Source of the DNA: GCA-2719315 sp964448645
GTDB lineage: Bacteria > Bacteroidota > Bacteroidia > Flavobacteriales > Flavobacteriaceae
Reading direction: 5' to 3'
Length of the DNA: 32,471 bases
Assembly (NCBI GenBank): GCA_964448645.1
Contig: CAYUZY010000007.1
Span: 1 to 32,471, forward strand
Shown: positions 12,001 through 16,487 of the stretch, one piece after another
How the letters are laid out: each line of letters opens with the position of its first letter
Numbering within the stretch: position 1 is the stretch's first letter
Position numbers and translations under genes: made by a program
Notes under the pieces: generated by a model
Database searches by the model: none
Told to the model about the DNA's origin: nothing
Seen by the model: the letters and a program-made list of their open reading frames with translations, nothing else

Positions 12001-13351
12001 TATTAGCAACTTGAGTACTTCCAATAACAACCAATGAATTTGAAACCATTCCTGAGTTAGCGGCTCCAGATGAAATTTGAAAAGTCGCAGCATAAGTAAC
12101 AATTCCATCAACCAGAAGAGTTGAAGAATTAGATCCAGATGTTCCAGAAACATATGTTGGACCAGAGGTCAATGTAAGCGTATTGCCGTTTCCATCTTTT
12201 AAAGTGTCATTAAATGTCAAAGAACTTACTGATACATTTCCCTTATTTTCAATAGTAATAGAATAATTAATTATATCATTAATATCATTTTTAGAATTTC
12301 CATTAACATCATTAACTGTCGCTATTTTTGTTACTTCAATTGTTGGAGACTGAGTAATAGTGGTTTCAGCACAGTCATTAGGATCTCCAGTACTTGGATC
12401 ATCAGCTCTATCAGTAATTAAAACATTAGTGGATATTACTCTAGCATCAATATCTAGACAATTGTTTAATTGACCCGAGTCAATAGCGGCTTGATCTAAA
12501 GTATACTTACCTTGATATGTAGCACATTCACCAACATTTAAGGTTCCTGTTGTTGTTCCATTTCCAGCACCTGCGTCTACAAGACCACCTTGATTAGAAG
12601 ATTGAAAAATTGCTCCTGGTGGAGTAAAAGGGGCAGTATATGCTAAAGGTCTTGAATTACTGTCTGTAAGTCCATCGTCTAAAACTACATTTTTAACATT
12701 TTGATATCCATTATTACAAACCGTTATATTATAAAGAATTTCATCTCCAACAGTCATCATTCCATCACCATCTTTATCAACCCAGGATGAAAATTGTTTT
12801 TCACCCAAAATAGAGTTTAAATCTGCTCCAGCTATTATTATATTTGGATCACTAGTTGCATCTCCATCAGTATCATTTGCGTCATCACTAGTATCAGAGA
12901 CATTATTAGTTTCAGGTGCTGAACTTGCTAATGCTGCTATACTTAATTTTACACCTCCTGCATTAATTCCTGCAGAATTAAATGTATAAGCAGCAACATA
13001 AGTTGCTATTTCTCCTCCTGAGGCTATAGATAATGAACCTTGTGGAGAACCTCCTGAAGAACCAGTATAAGAAACGGCAGAACTTAAAGTAGCTGCGGAA
13101 TTATTTACTCCTGTAAATGATGTGGTAAGAGTAATTCCAGTTAAAGCAATATTTCCTGTGTTTTTGGCTTTTATTGTAAAATTAGCTACATCCCCAGAAC
13201 TAATAACTCCATTACCATCAGTATCTATAACGTCTGTAAAGATTGTAACTTCAATTTCGGGTTGTTGGGAATAAAGGTTAGAAATGCTAAAGAGTAAAAG
13301 GAAGCTTACTCCAAAAAAGGAATTATATGCTAATTTTTTTAACTGATTCAA
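1..13351 (-). CDS. Giant secreted DUF11-repeat adhesin with lectin-like and jelly-roll modules (3' end outside window)
   Basis: One minus-strand frame stays open from 13351 to the window edge, at least 4450 codons; I read it codon by codon over most of its length and found no stop. The only canonical start after the in-frame TAA at 13379-13381 is TTG at 13351, and it gives a good signal peptide (NQLKKLAYN, a hydrophobic core, then LYSQ). The mature protein is a chain of about 20 DUF11/TIGR01451-type repeats. Each opens with a stretch like VTKTATVSDVDGDG, continues GDIITYTITVSNTGN, and closes with an acidic linker like DTSDDGDDTDGN. Around residues 1614-1938 lie thrombospondin type 3-like segments flanking a jelly-roll. 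Further jelly-rolls lie near residues 2074-2294, 2455-2681 and 3598-3798, and C-type-lectin-like modules near 2690-2845 and 2990-3145. The likely role is surface adhesion or glycan binding. A type IX secretion signal would be at the C-terminus, which is not visible. The short HTH gene 19 bases upstream probably shares its transcript. Confidence 0.9.
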   Translation of the reverse strand, partial: MNQLKKLAYNSFFGVSFLLLFSISNLYSQQPEIEVTIFTDVIDTDGNGVISSGDVANFTIKAKNTGNIALTGITLTTSFTGVNNSAATLSSAVSYTGSSGGSPQGSLSIASGGEIATYVAAYTFNSAGINAGGVKLSIAALASSAPETNNVSDTSDDANDTDGDATSDPNIIIAGADLNSILGEKQFSSWVDKDGDGMMTVGDEILYNITVCNNGYQNVKNVVLDDGLTDSNSRPLAYTAPFTPPGAIFQSSNQGGLVDAGAGNGTTTGTLNVGECATYQGKYTLDQAAIDSGQLNNCLDIDARVISTNVLITDRADDPSTGDPNDCAETTITQSPTIEVTKIATVNDVNGNSKNDINDIINYSITIENKGNVSVSSLTFNDTLKDGNGNTLTLTSGPTYVSGTSGSNSSTLLVDGIVTYAATFQISSGAANSGMVSNSLVVIGSTQVANNSVSDTSDDGLDGDSNTVDDPTETTVEISKSLEATKIATFLDIGSGNTGERGVGDKIVYTITVKNTGQIALSNITVSDTLQNGAGTQLSYDSAMTGGSGSPLNPGASYTYTASYTITGADVSTGLISNSVVVFGSSPGQTGDVSDTSDDGIDNDGDLVGDPTITTLTVNPAIEAVKTGVLIDTSGDGLPGVGDKAIFTILITNTGNITLNNISIVDNLTRGNNVAISLDASPTFISASSGSNSSTLLAGEVATWTATYTADAAAVATNLVKNQVTVTANDITPSQTQVTDVSDDGNDLDGDLISDKTEVKLVNDGKLKVTKTASITQSNPSKITLGDVVVYTITVENTGNVSLTNLTFVDAFTGIGGQLLSLNGTPAFVSNSMGTAQGGLLIGEVSTYTASFTVNQAAVDYGGFNNSFVAYAKDPANTTISDQSDEGDDSNGQNNPTRTVIPPTPSLEVVKISIYNDNGNGLRDVGDTVSYTITVKNTGNVTLGGSGANQFALADTFSTIAGTTTPSLTGPTFQSADAGSNYGTLKPGETATFIANFTITQAVVNAGGLSNSVSVTAQAPNGAMINDVSDDGLDNDGELDEDPTQDVIASLPQITITKTASLTNNGGAEIGVGDLITYSITVTNTGNVDLASVTLADELKGLNGSVLALTGSLTFQSATQGSLDGTLLVGETALYTASFLINQAAVDAGGVSNTATVSASVGATTVTATTADVITNIARSPSIDVTKTASVTDVDGDGENSVGDIIVYTITISNTGNITLTNFSIVDTLKAVQTSETLSLNASPTSSDPANLSPGGTKVFTASFTLTQNAVDKGGVANSAFVSANNTDANLFVNDTSDNGDDSDGNTIDDTTNTLISADPKLEVVKTVVNNDVDGDGLISAGDILTYTIVVSNTGNITLQAIYLTEIITDLQGNARSLNSSLTWTGNSGASAYRTLVSGEASTHTGSYTVISADEVSKGIMNQVIAKSYWYPPPSFNATLRVSDTSDDGDDTDGNTTDDKTISYTGVLPAFEVTKTVTATDTNGNGVLYDAGDLITFTIVVSNTSSDVINNLSYVDTFTSAKNRALSLTTTPTWVSGTSGSTSKTLTVGGISTFLATYSVTSPTIETGGVYNTITFTGSSARNPVPGERDVEDVSDDGIDNDGNTSDDKTFFLLGVDTDGDGVPDKTDVDDDNDGIMDREEACLTYLLDGNSFESYWKPGQPVNSSENKNSSLTSTATIVAPPWRSVNGDGEIWDSANVNSTQWDPHQGTYFIELLQNGVGYNDLSYWNETTIGSGTFDRIFVEQDVYPSSTYSITFYHKDGGRQTPTHADGGSTVLQVQSMDTDYQVIQVTETPTNWTQQTFTFTTDAETTSVAILFSARGFNSNTNAGINVSIQLDSILMGPTTPCIPDIDGDGVPNGLDLDADNDGIFDIVESGNEALDTNNSGRVDFNDSGFVDADLNGADDRAEANTLKDSDNDGVIDAFELDSDGDGCKDVIEAGYTDNNNDGLLGNVSVTQNASGTVTSGVDGYTLPISESPSSTLDYRNSGWDVKCYNPQINVEKTAVVSDVNNSSTTDLGDIITYTITVSNTGLTSVTLSDYDTLSAEEGTFIATLTLDFTSTGSTTTLTPTQNFFKYSSRIDDSANGWSENYGSWGDGYPNNQNWWPGNVNYYFNSGSGENASTVGMVDGYNNTGGNTGDDVSHNNNYSETSRIKVRGNSGNFLKYFIWQQFSSSLQPNTKYTISMYAKAYNSTYVGDTFKFVFHDDAQSGQSGQWSNNWSTDWDNAKKSPDQVLELRWKRFSYTFTTDASANLVNVGRAGFQPPYSGNNGMYVWGIQIEKGATISPYVFTYDATYVPSANVTGTFDPRLTELGPGAKATYTVTYTITQGALDVAKELHNSVNMVGTYTTLSGISGTTSDVSDDGDDTDNNVLDDPTVVNLDNTSGIELTKTYDVDQRGDGKTNLGDIVTFKVAIENKGQTSLSSFTFTDSLTRWDTSQVSSPFSLTTKGSKNLIRNSVDMRYNWGNRNSSTYYSSYSYYGYNWSRFIPGNIDYYFTTAALGYGNVDTGFPNEGFGRTTNNLSQGGNVSGQAGVNQDRYIATSRFYAPNGDEDAWVSQQTEAVLDGNATYTYSVYARAYTTTSAGDTSYNASDTFRIVIEDVAASNSSDAQRFNNAFKSGELQLTDKWKRFSFTFTTSSTSAVTIVGIHPPYGRLGNGGLFWGHQLEKRSTPSPYIYTYNSWNYSSTDVYLGEGYQNWDGASYPNTNARPSTNYYSYAYMTTSWKWRNSPKTSNYKHILEVESSTVSVVTGYTHIGFYNGHSYFDSTGTANWDTTSTSISNISTSQIPAEVDKYLFIPNNQAEQTWISITSGLSTNNRWIGVYQKETATEYNQGWCTVRNNTPANNQGFKNKIEPVETYSLEYSYTITQQDVDAGGISNTISVIANSHNVTDTSDDGDDTDGNLIDDQTGVPIDTVRAILITKTATVSDVDADGVNSVGDIITYTISVTNSGTVKLSSYSISDTLTDGNSTTLSFTGNVSYVFTQKETVFDLSSYSNFWKSPDPNYNGTAVAYIWSGSPTNDPQFFDDNLSSGRYWSSLVERDDGATSMSGYTYLASYGGHSYFRRANYDYRWYNATQYAQDRGGYLMIIDTPGEYEFLRNTLWSIAKGQYTRDYWIGLRQKPSMGTNYTTGWYWYGRKQDTGLFDSSIGTNTDVTDANSTPWETTRTVTITTNFDTTLEVGETDVYTASYTITQSDVDSGAVINVASATASSPGNTNDVSDMSDDTTTADPEDPTVVTITASNSIDVTKTATVSDVNGNSVNDTGDIITYTITVTNTGNQTLSGMTISDTLIDGAFNNLNSTLASITFVSATTSSTSSTLYVGGSATFTTSTTITAISSLTAFIQNSVVVTMSSPGQTNNVSDTSDDGDDSDGNTTDDPAETFIVPNPEVTVSKTATTTDSNGDGLLGVNDTITYTITVSNTGNMTLTGISFDDTLKNGYGTALSLNGPITFVSSSQGSVSGTLLFSEAASYTASYTLTQADVNSGLVSNSLLVTSSSPNQTNNVTDTSDVGNIGAGDTDGDPTVTNIPHINLMELIKLAEVIDVDGSGTNNLGDIIKYTFKITNTGNTSLNSFTLSDTLTDLSGSSVTNSITIIEGSTNYLTKSNFYNNWTQVDTNHNAFNETPDGFMYYFDSSSGRNESQTGNVLSNGKNYLDDADPSVEGFSNSNLVTRSRRIWATNAAAPMYYQAFNFDPNTIYTLSVYAKIYPGQVSETFRLFAHDGFNIGSLSNAQIIDAAFKSEFTLEPQWKRYQFTFTTSSGATAGRVGISNMPTGNGAYFWGIQLEKTKGATPYIYTYSSTVARPQSIITDYTNTVTSSETINLVGYYPIAQEAVDAGGVSNTAVLTASSPGQTNNVSDTSDEGNAGNGDNNQTETLVDGDPDINVIKTYSWTDNNSNSKVDTGDLITYSITVSNTGNTSLSGISLTDSFTTSIGEALTLTTQPSRISTSNGSTLGNLKVGEHAIYVATFIINQAAYVRPYIQNKVDVVANAQGLTGNVTDTSNDANYTDGEIDDDPTITYMTPEASIEVTKTYSIIDNGNGVTGVGDIIKFTITVENTGNTSLTGLSILDTITDGDSNVVSMTDGPYFISSTRSSTQGELVINETATYIAFYTVTSQTFASGSVINTVSATASSPGNTNDVTDVSDNGIDNDGDTESDPTVVIVNQTASLNVVKTFTVYDGVADGIVGAGDTINYTITVENNGTSVLTSMTLVDTISSGNGGVLSLTSGPTFSAQSQATAQGTLNVGETETYLASYLIAANVALTGSISNTVVATASDTQGNLIQDTSDDGDDTDSNVLDDPTITIIDLTPALDFTKTVSVTDNNGNGSTDLGDLLTYTLTISNTGNVGVNSLSISDTLTDGNSSTLALTTTPTFVSATSGSTSTTIAIGGTVVYRATFVINQQGVDSGSIINSALVSATSTVNSSLVTDTSDNGNDGDGNTTNDPTLT
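1960..2560 (-). other. Jelly-roll module inside a DUF11 repeat
   Basis: Residues about 3598-3798. It shows NTIYTLSVYAKIYPG, TFRLFAHDGFN, WKRYQFTFTTSSGATAG and a closing GIQLEKTKGATPYIYTYSS. It matches the module at 6470-7130 strand for strand and sits between the two halves of a DUF11 repeat (DTLTDLSGSSVTNS before, VGYYPIAQEAVDAGG after). Confidence 0.65.
3930..4400 (-). other. C-type-lectin-like module inside a DUF11 repeat
   Basis: Residues about 2985-3141. The stretch reads SGYTYLASYGGHSYFRRA, WYNATQYAQDRGGYLMIID, EYEFLRNTL, DYWIGLRQK and GWYWYGRKQ. It follows the C-type lectin fold pattern of a head strand, an alpha helix with W.NATQYAQ..GGYL, a second helix and the WIGL strand. The DUF11 halves flank it (SDTLTDGNSTTLSF before, VYTASYTITQSDVDSGA after). 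The canonical calcium-site motifs EPN and WND are not seen, so sugar binding is uncertain. Confidence 0.65.
4800..5990 (-). other. Jelly-roll plus C-type-lectin-like modules inside a DUF11 repeat
   Basis: Residues about 2455-2850. The jelly-roll comes first (ATYTYSVYARAYTT, WKRFSFTFTTSS, GHQLEKRSTPSPYIYTYN). A lectin-like part follows: GYQNWDGASYPN and SYAYMTTSWKWRN resemble the tail of a C-type lectin fold, then GYTHIGFYNGHSYF and NNRWIGVYQKE resemble its head. DUF11 resumes at YSLEYSYTITQQDVDAGG. The tail-like part stands before the head-like part. Confidence 0.6.
6470..7130 (-). other. Jelly-roll carbohydrate-binding-like module inside a DUF11 repeat
   Basis: Residues about 2074-2294. It has the features of CBM4/9-like jelly-rolls in bacterial surface and phage proteins: NTKYTISMYAKAYN, TFKFVFHDD, WKRFSYTFTT and a closing strand GIQIEKGATISPYVFTYDAT. 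The DUF11 unit's first half precedes it (SVTLSDYDTLSAEEG) and the second half follows it (ATYTVTYTITQGALDVAKEL), so the module sits inside one repeat. The ligand is unknown. Confidence 0.65.
7540..8510 (-). other. Thrombospondin type 3-like / jelly-roll / thrombospondin type 3-like block in the giant protein
   Basis: Residues about 1614-1938 of the giant protein. A first Asp-rich segment (VDTDGDGVPDKTDVDDDNDG) is followed by a jelly-roll-like region (about 1651-1834; GNSFESYW, YFIELLQNG, YSITFYHKDGG, QQTFTFTTDAETTSVAILFS). A second set of Asp repeats (DIDGDGVPNGLDLDADNDG, DSDNDGVIDAFELDSDGDG) then leads back to DUF11. The DxDxDG spacing is that of thrombospondin type 3 / EF-like calcium loops. 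This block is the only place where the chain changes to this repeat type, so it may act as a calcium-stiffened hinge. Confidence 0.7.
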
Positions 13352-13370
13352 AATAATTTTATACTCTTTT

Positions 13371-13634
13371 TTAAACTGTTATTAAATAGCTTGTTAAATT
13401 TTGTTGTCTGTCAAGGCATAATTTTTTTCTTAATCTATATCTTCTATTTTCTACGGTTCTGATTTTTTGATTAGTTAATTCACAAATCTCATTTGAATTC
13501 AAGTTGAATTTTAAATAAGCACATAACTTCAATTCTAAAGAAGTTAATTGTGGATGCTTACATAAAATTGATCTTGTAAATTCAGGATAGGTTAAGTTGA
13601 ACTTTTCCTCAAAAAATTCTTGATTTTTACTCAT
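13371..13634 (-). CDS. Short LuxR/GerE-type HTH regulator
   Basis: An 87-residue protein that is almost only a DNA-binding domain. Residues about 28-80 show a Bacteroidetes LuxR/GerE-type helix-turn-helix: LTSLELKLCAYLKFNLNSNE, ICELTNQKIRTVENRRYRLRKKL, then a closing NLTSYLI. The ENRRYRLRKKL recognition helix is typical of the regulators that follow long coiled-coil or propeller sensor proteins in this phylum. Here there is no sensor or receiver part, only about 27 residues before the HTH. Its stop lies 19 bases before the TTG of the giant adhesin gene, so the two are probably one transcript and this protein is the likely regulator of that gene. It starts at ATG 13634. Its ligand or partner is unknown. 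Confidence 0.85.
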   Translation of the reverse strand: MSKNQEFFEEKFNLTYPEFTRSILCKHPQLTSLELKLCAYLKFNLNSNEICELTNQKIRTVENRRYRLRKKLCLDRQQNLTSYLITV

Positions 13635-13756
13635 AATATTATGTTTAAATTTATTTTTACATACATATATTCTTATATATAATCTCCAATTTTTTACAAA
13701 TTGTACTACTCTTAACTAGTAAAACTATATGAAGTTTTTTTTTATTTTTTTAGGTT

Positions 13757-13796
13757 ATTAACAATTAATGACCAGACTTAATTAACAATTGTTAAT
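13757..13796. promoter_or_regulatory. Palindrome and direct repeat upstream of the HTH/adhesin operon (possible operator)
   Basis: A perfect 16-base palindrome (attaacaattgttaat, 13781-13796) lies about 150 bases before the HTH start. Its left ten bases recur at 13757-13766, 24 bases away. The spacing of roughly two helical turns and the palindrome make it a candidate binding site for a dimeric HTH protein. The region is very AT-rich, so chance is possible. The rest of 13635-13925 holds no gene that I can support. Confidence 0.3.
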
Positions 13797-13925
13797 AAAT
13801 GTGTTTTTGCAGTAGTTTTTAAGTATGTGTTTTGTTAAAAAAGTGGCGATGAAGTGAAAATAGAGTATTGTTATTGAGTAAATTTATAATTTAATAAGAG
13901 TATTATAAGTTTTATTTATATGCAA

Positions 13926-14195
13926 TTAATAGCAATATTTGTCTCCAACATTATAATTATCGAATTCCTCTTTAGAAACTTTTCCAGTTCCAAGTGGATC
14001 GACATCTAATGAAGAATTATTATTAGAAAATGGTTGATTAATTTGACTATTTAGAAAATAAAAATAATAGGTTCCGTTAGATTCATATTTATCCTCTATT
14101 ATAATACACTCTTCTTTTTTATTACATGAAAATATAAAAGCAAATAAAACAATTAAAAAAATAAGTCTATTAAGTTTGATATACATATAAACCAC
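13926..14195 (-). CDS. Small lipoprotein of unknown function
   Basis: An 89-residue product with a lipoprotein signal: LIFLIVLFAFIFSC with the lipid-bearing Cys at residue 24. Translation may begin at the second Met (residue 4, MYIKLNRL), which gives a more usual signal length. The mature part is about 65 residues, acidic, rich in Tyr, Phe and Asn, and has a second and third Cys (KKEECIII and DKYCY at the end). I recognise no family. It stands alone between the adhesin operon and the divergent nitroreductase gene. Confidence 0.65.
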   Translation of the reverse strand: MVYMYIKLNRLIFLIVLFAFIFSCNKKEECIIIEDKYESNGTYYFYFLNSQINQPFSNNNSSLDVDPLGTGKVSKEEFDNYNVGDKYCY

Positions 14196-14266
14196 AAAAA
14201 ATATTTAACAAAAATATTTTATTTAATAACACATATGTATTTATATTGAGAAAAATTTAATTTATA

Positions 14267-14824
14267 ATGGAAAAAGGGTTAGATCAAATAATAAAAATAC
14301 GAAGAGCTATATATCCTAATATGTATACAGGTAAAAAAATTTCTAAAAAATTAATAGAAAACGCTTTAGAAAATGCAAATTATGCCCCTAGTCATAAACT
14401 AACACAACCCTGGTTATTTAAAATATATAGTAGCGTTTCAAAAAACAAACTTAGTAAAGAAATGGTTTCTCTATATAAAAAGGAAGTTAAGGGTAAAACA
14501 ATTATAAAATCTAGAATGGAAAAAATAATTGAAAAATGTGAAAAATCAGATTATATAATTTGTATTTGCATGAAAAGAAGTTCTAATAAAATTATACCCG
14601 AATGGGAAGAAATTGCTGCTAAAAATATTTGGTTAACCTGTGCTTCAAATGATATTGGATGCTATTGGAGCTCGCCTAGTTATATAGATAAAATTAATAG
14701 GTTTTTAAAACTAAAATCTAATGAAAGATGCATGGGATTCTTTTATATGGGGCATTATAAACATAATGATATAAACCCAACTCAAAGAACAAGTATTAAA
14801 GAAAAGGTAGAATGGTTTAGTTAA
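14267..14824 (+). CDS. Nitroreductase family protein (YdjA-like)
   Basis: An FMN-dependent oxidoreductase of the nitroreductase fold, 185 residues, close in length to E. coli YdjA (about 183). The N-terminal IKIRRAIYPNMY is the FMN-contacting start of the family. The stretch ANYAPSHKLTQPWLFKIY carries the PSHK/QPW pattern of the YdjA branch. EEIAAKNIWLTCASNDIGCYW is the dimer-helix region and MGFFYMGHY is the closing strand. The substrate is not predictable from sequence. The gene is in the plus strand and its last 8 bases overlap the end of the convergent SGNH hydrolase gene. Confidence 0.85.
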   Translation: MEKGLDQIIKIRRAIYPNMYTGKKISKKLIENALENANYAPSHKLTQPWLFKIYSSVSKNKLSKEMVSLYKKEVKGKTIIKSRMEKIIEKCEKSDYIICICMKRSSNKIIPEWEEIAAKNIWLTCASNDIGCYWSSPSYIDKINRFLKLKSNERCMGFFYMGHYKHNDINPTQRTSIKEKVEWFS

Positions 14825-15449
14825 TCCGTTTTTTTAAAATTGGCCGCAATACCTTTTCCCATATTTTGTATCCTTTTTCATTTAAATGTAAACCGTCTTC
14901 AATAAAAATGTCTGTTTTAAGTTTGCCAGAATCTGTCATTGCAGACCAAGTATCAGCAAAATGGATGTTTTTATTTTTTAATGCCAAATTTTTATATTTT
15001 TTGTTTAATTGTATGTATTTTTTTCTTAGATCCCATCTCATAATACTAGGTTTAGCAGAAATTAATATTATTTGAGCATTTTTATTTATCTCTTTAATTT
15101 TTTTAATAATTTTTTTAATGTTTTTTATAATAAAATTAATCTTATGCCCTGATGAAATATCATTATCTCCTTCATAAATTATAACTTTAGATGGATTAAA
15201 ATCTAGGACTAATTCATTTATATAATATAAAAGATCTGAGGCTTTAGAACCTCCAAACCCCGTGTTTAAAATTTTAGGATTTTCAAATAATACAGGCAAA
15301 TCTTTCCACATGCGAATACTTGAACTGCCTGTAAAAACAACATGGCTTGTATTGTTATTAATATGATTCTTATACCTCTGTTGAATTTTATTTACTTCTG
15401 ATTGAAAAAAAATTTGAGATTGATCGATGCAAAAAACTTTAATAACAAA
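14817..15449 (-). CDS. SGNH/GDSL-type hydrolase, 5' end disturbed at assembly gap
   Basis: A serine esterase of the SGNH fold. Block II is NTGFGGS, block III is YEGDND and block V is DGLHLNEKGY with the catalytic Asp and His. The first ATG in frame (15311, MWKDLP) would leave out the catalytic serine. In the same frame just upstream lies HVVFTGSSSIR, the block I motif with the nucleophile, preceded by FFQSEVNKIQQRYKNHI, the usual N-terminal helix. No ATG, GTG or TTG exists between GSSS and the in-frame TGA at 15450-15452, and the N run at 15458-15467 follows directly. The true start is therefore probably lost in the gap or masked by an error there. The protein may be a cytoplasmic or periplasmic lipase/acetylesterase; no signal peptide can be judged. 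Confidence 0.75.
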   Translation of the reverse strand, partial: FVIKVFCIDQSQIFFQSEVNKIQQRYKNHINNNTSHVVFTGSSSIRMWKDLPVLFENPKILNTGFGGSKASDLLYYINELVLDFNPSKVIIYEGDNDISSGHKINFIIKNIKKIIKKIKEINKNAQIILISAKPSIMRWDLRKKYIQLNKKYKNLALKNKNIHFADTWSAMTDSGKLKTDIFIEDGLHLNEKGYKIWEKVLRPILKKRIN

Positions 15450-15457
15450 TCAAATTT

Positions 15458-15467
15458 NNNNNNNNNN
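15458..15467. other. Assembly gap (10 Ns)
   Basis: Ten undetermined bases. The sequence on either side is AT-rich and non-coding, except that the SGNH hydrolase frame ends abruptly about 5 bases away. The real gap size may differ from ten. Confidence 0.99.
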
Positions 15468-15509
15468 AAAACAAAGAATAGGTAATGTTTCATAAAAAGT
15501 TAAATAAAT

Positions 15510-16466
15510 TTATAAATCAAATAAATATCCTATAGAAATTCCAAAAAAGCTAGTATTAGGAAGATTATTTTCATCTCCTATTGGCGCAGGAATGTTAATA
15601 TAATATGAAAATTCTAAATCAATATTATTTAAATTCAATTCAATTGGCAATTTAATTTGAGTATTTATTAAACCAAAATAATTTTGATCCGCACTGATAT
15701 TCTGATTAATAAAAAATGATGGGCTATATTCTGTATCAATTGTTTCTGAATTAAAATAAAAAGAAACCATAGGGTTAAAATCAAGAGTCAATTTATCGTT
15801 TAAAATTCTTCTTGTATTTTGTTTACCATTAACATTTACCTTCCAAACTGGAGATCTTTTATTTTGTTTTATTCCCCTCTCTCTTTTCTTTATTAAATTA
15901 AAAGAATAATAAAAATTCGATGCTATTTGAAACAAATTACTTCCATCAAAAAAAATTCCTGCAGAGGTGTTTAAAAATAGCTTATCATTAAAAGATTGAT
16001 AACTCATTCCTAAGGAAACGCTTCTTGAGTAAATATCATTTTGATCATATGAATAAAAATAATTACTAAAACTTGTGTTTAAAGAAAGAGTGTTTTTTTT
16101 ATTAATCCATTTAGAGTATCCTATTGAAATAGTTGTTAAATCCCATGCTGGGTCAAACTGATCTAAATAGATTCCCGATAAGCTTATGGTTAAACCATTA
16201 GAGTTTAAATATGAAATTTGAGGGGACAAATTAAATTGATTTACACCTATACTCCTTCCAGAATAAAAAGTATTACTATTATAATTAATTGAAGAGTAAA
16301 TTAAACTAATTTTATTTTCATTTAATAATTCTCCTAACTCTTGCTGAGAAAAAAAAAGTTCTTCTATTAATAAATCAATCTCTTCGACTTCAGTTTTTTG
16401 TTGAGAATAAATTGCGGGGAAAATTAAAAAAAAGAATGTTAAATTAATTAATTTCAAAGCTTTCAC
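15510..16466 (-). CDS. Outer-membrane beta-barrel-like protein, last gene of sigma-factor operon
   Basis: 318 residues. There is a signal peptide (MKALKLINLTFFFLIFPAIYSQ), then a short acidic helical stretch (KTEVEEIDLLIEELFFSQQE, LGELL), then alternating polar/aromatic strands to the end (SNTFYSGRSIGVNQFNLSPQ, GLTISLSGIYLDQ, NTSFFGISIGYLFDL). Together they suggest an outer-membrane barrel of perhaps a dozen strands. It ends in a strand closing with LFDL. I recognise no named family. The acidic helix before the barrel could reach into the periplasm. The gene is 21 bases after the LTxxQ gene and appears to be the last gene of the sigma/anti-sigma operon, so its expression is likely stress-controlled. 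Confidence 0.75.
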   Translation of the reverse strand: MKALKLINLTFFFLIFPAIYSQQKTEVEEIDLLIEELFFSQQELGELLNENKISLIYSSINYNSNTFYSGRSIGVNQFNLSPQISYLNSNGLTISLSGIYLDQFDPAWDLTTISIGYSKWINKKNTLSLNTSFSNYFYSYDQNDIYSRSVSLGMSYQSFNDKLFLNTSAGIFFDGSNLFQIASNFYYSFNLIKKRERGIKQNKRSPVWKVNVNGKQNTRRILNDKLTLDFNPMVSFYFNSETIDTEYSPSFFINQNISADQNYFGLINTQIKLPIELNLNNIDLEFSYYINIPAPIGDENNLPNTSFFGISIGYLFDL

Positions 16467-16487
16467 ACTTCAAAAATACATTTAATA

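Larger units (their letters stand above)
1..13290 (-). repeat. Array of about 20 DUF11-like protein repeats
   Basis: Protein-level repeats recur roughly every 430 bases where no extra module is inserted. The acidic linkers (pattern D-T/V-S-D-D-G-x-D-x-D-G, then DPT or similar) lie near 12880, 12410, 11980, 11560, 11120, 10690, 10250, 9440, 9000, 8560, 6260, 4660, 3680, 3240, 2810, 1770, 1340, 890, 470 and 30. One unit near 9840 lacks a proper acidic linker. At DNA level the copies are diverged, so the array is old or subject to diversifying change; no long identical blocks were seen by eye. The Asp-rich linkers resemble calcium-binding linkers of other long adhesins, but calcium binding is an inference. 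Confidence 0.85.

Noticed and set aside
3573..12153. Many short open frames on the plus strand and in the other minus frames of 1-13300
   Set aside because: They are shadows of the repetitive Ser/Thr/Val-rich giant gene; none has a coherent domain and their patterns recur with the repeats.
1..13290. CRISPR-like or DNA satellite array
   Set aside because: The repetition is at protein level with long, diverged units and coding periodicity; no short identical repeats with spacers.
14866..15075. Plus-strand frame opposite the SGNH hydrolase
   Set aside because: It is antisense to the conserved SGNH motifs.
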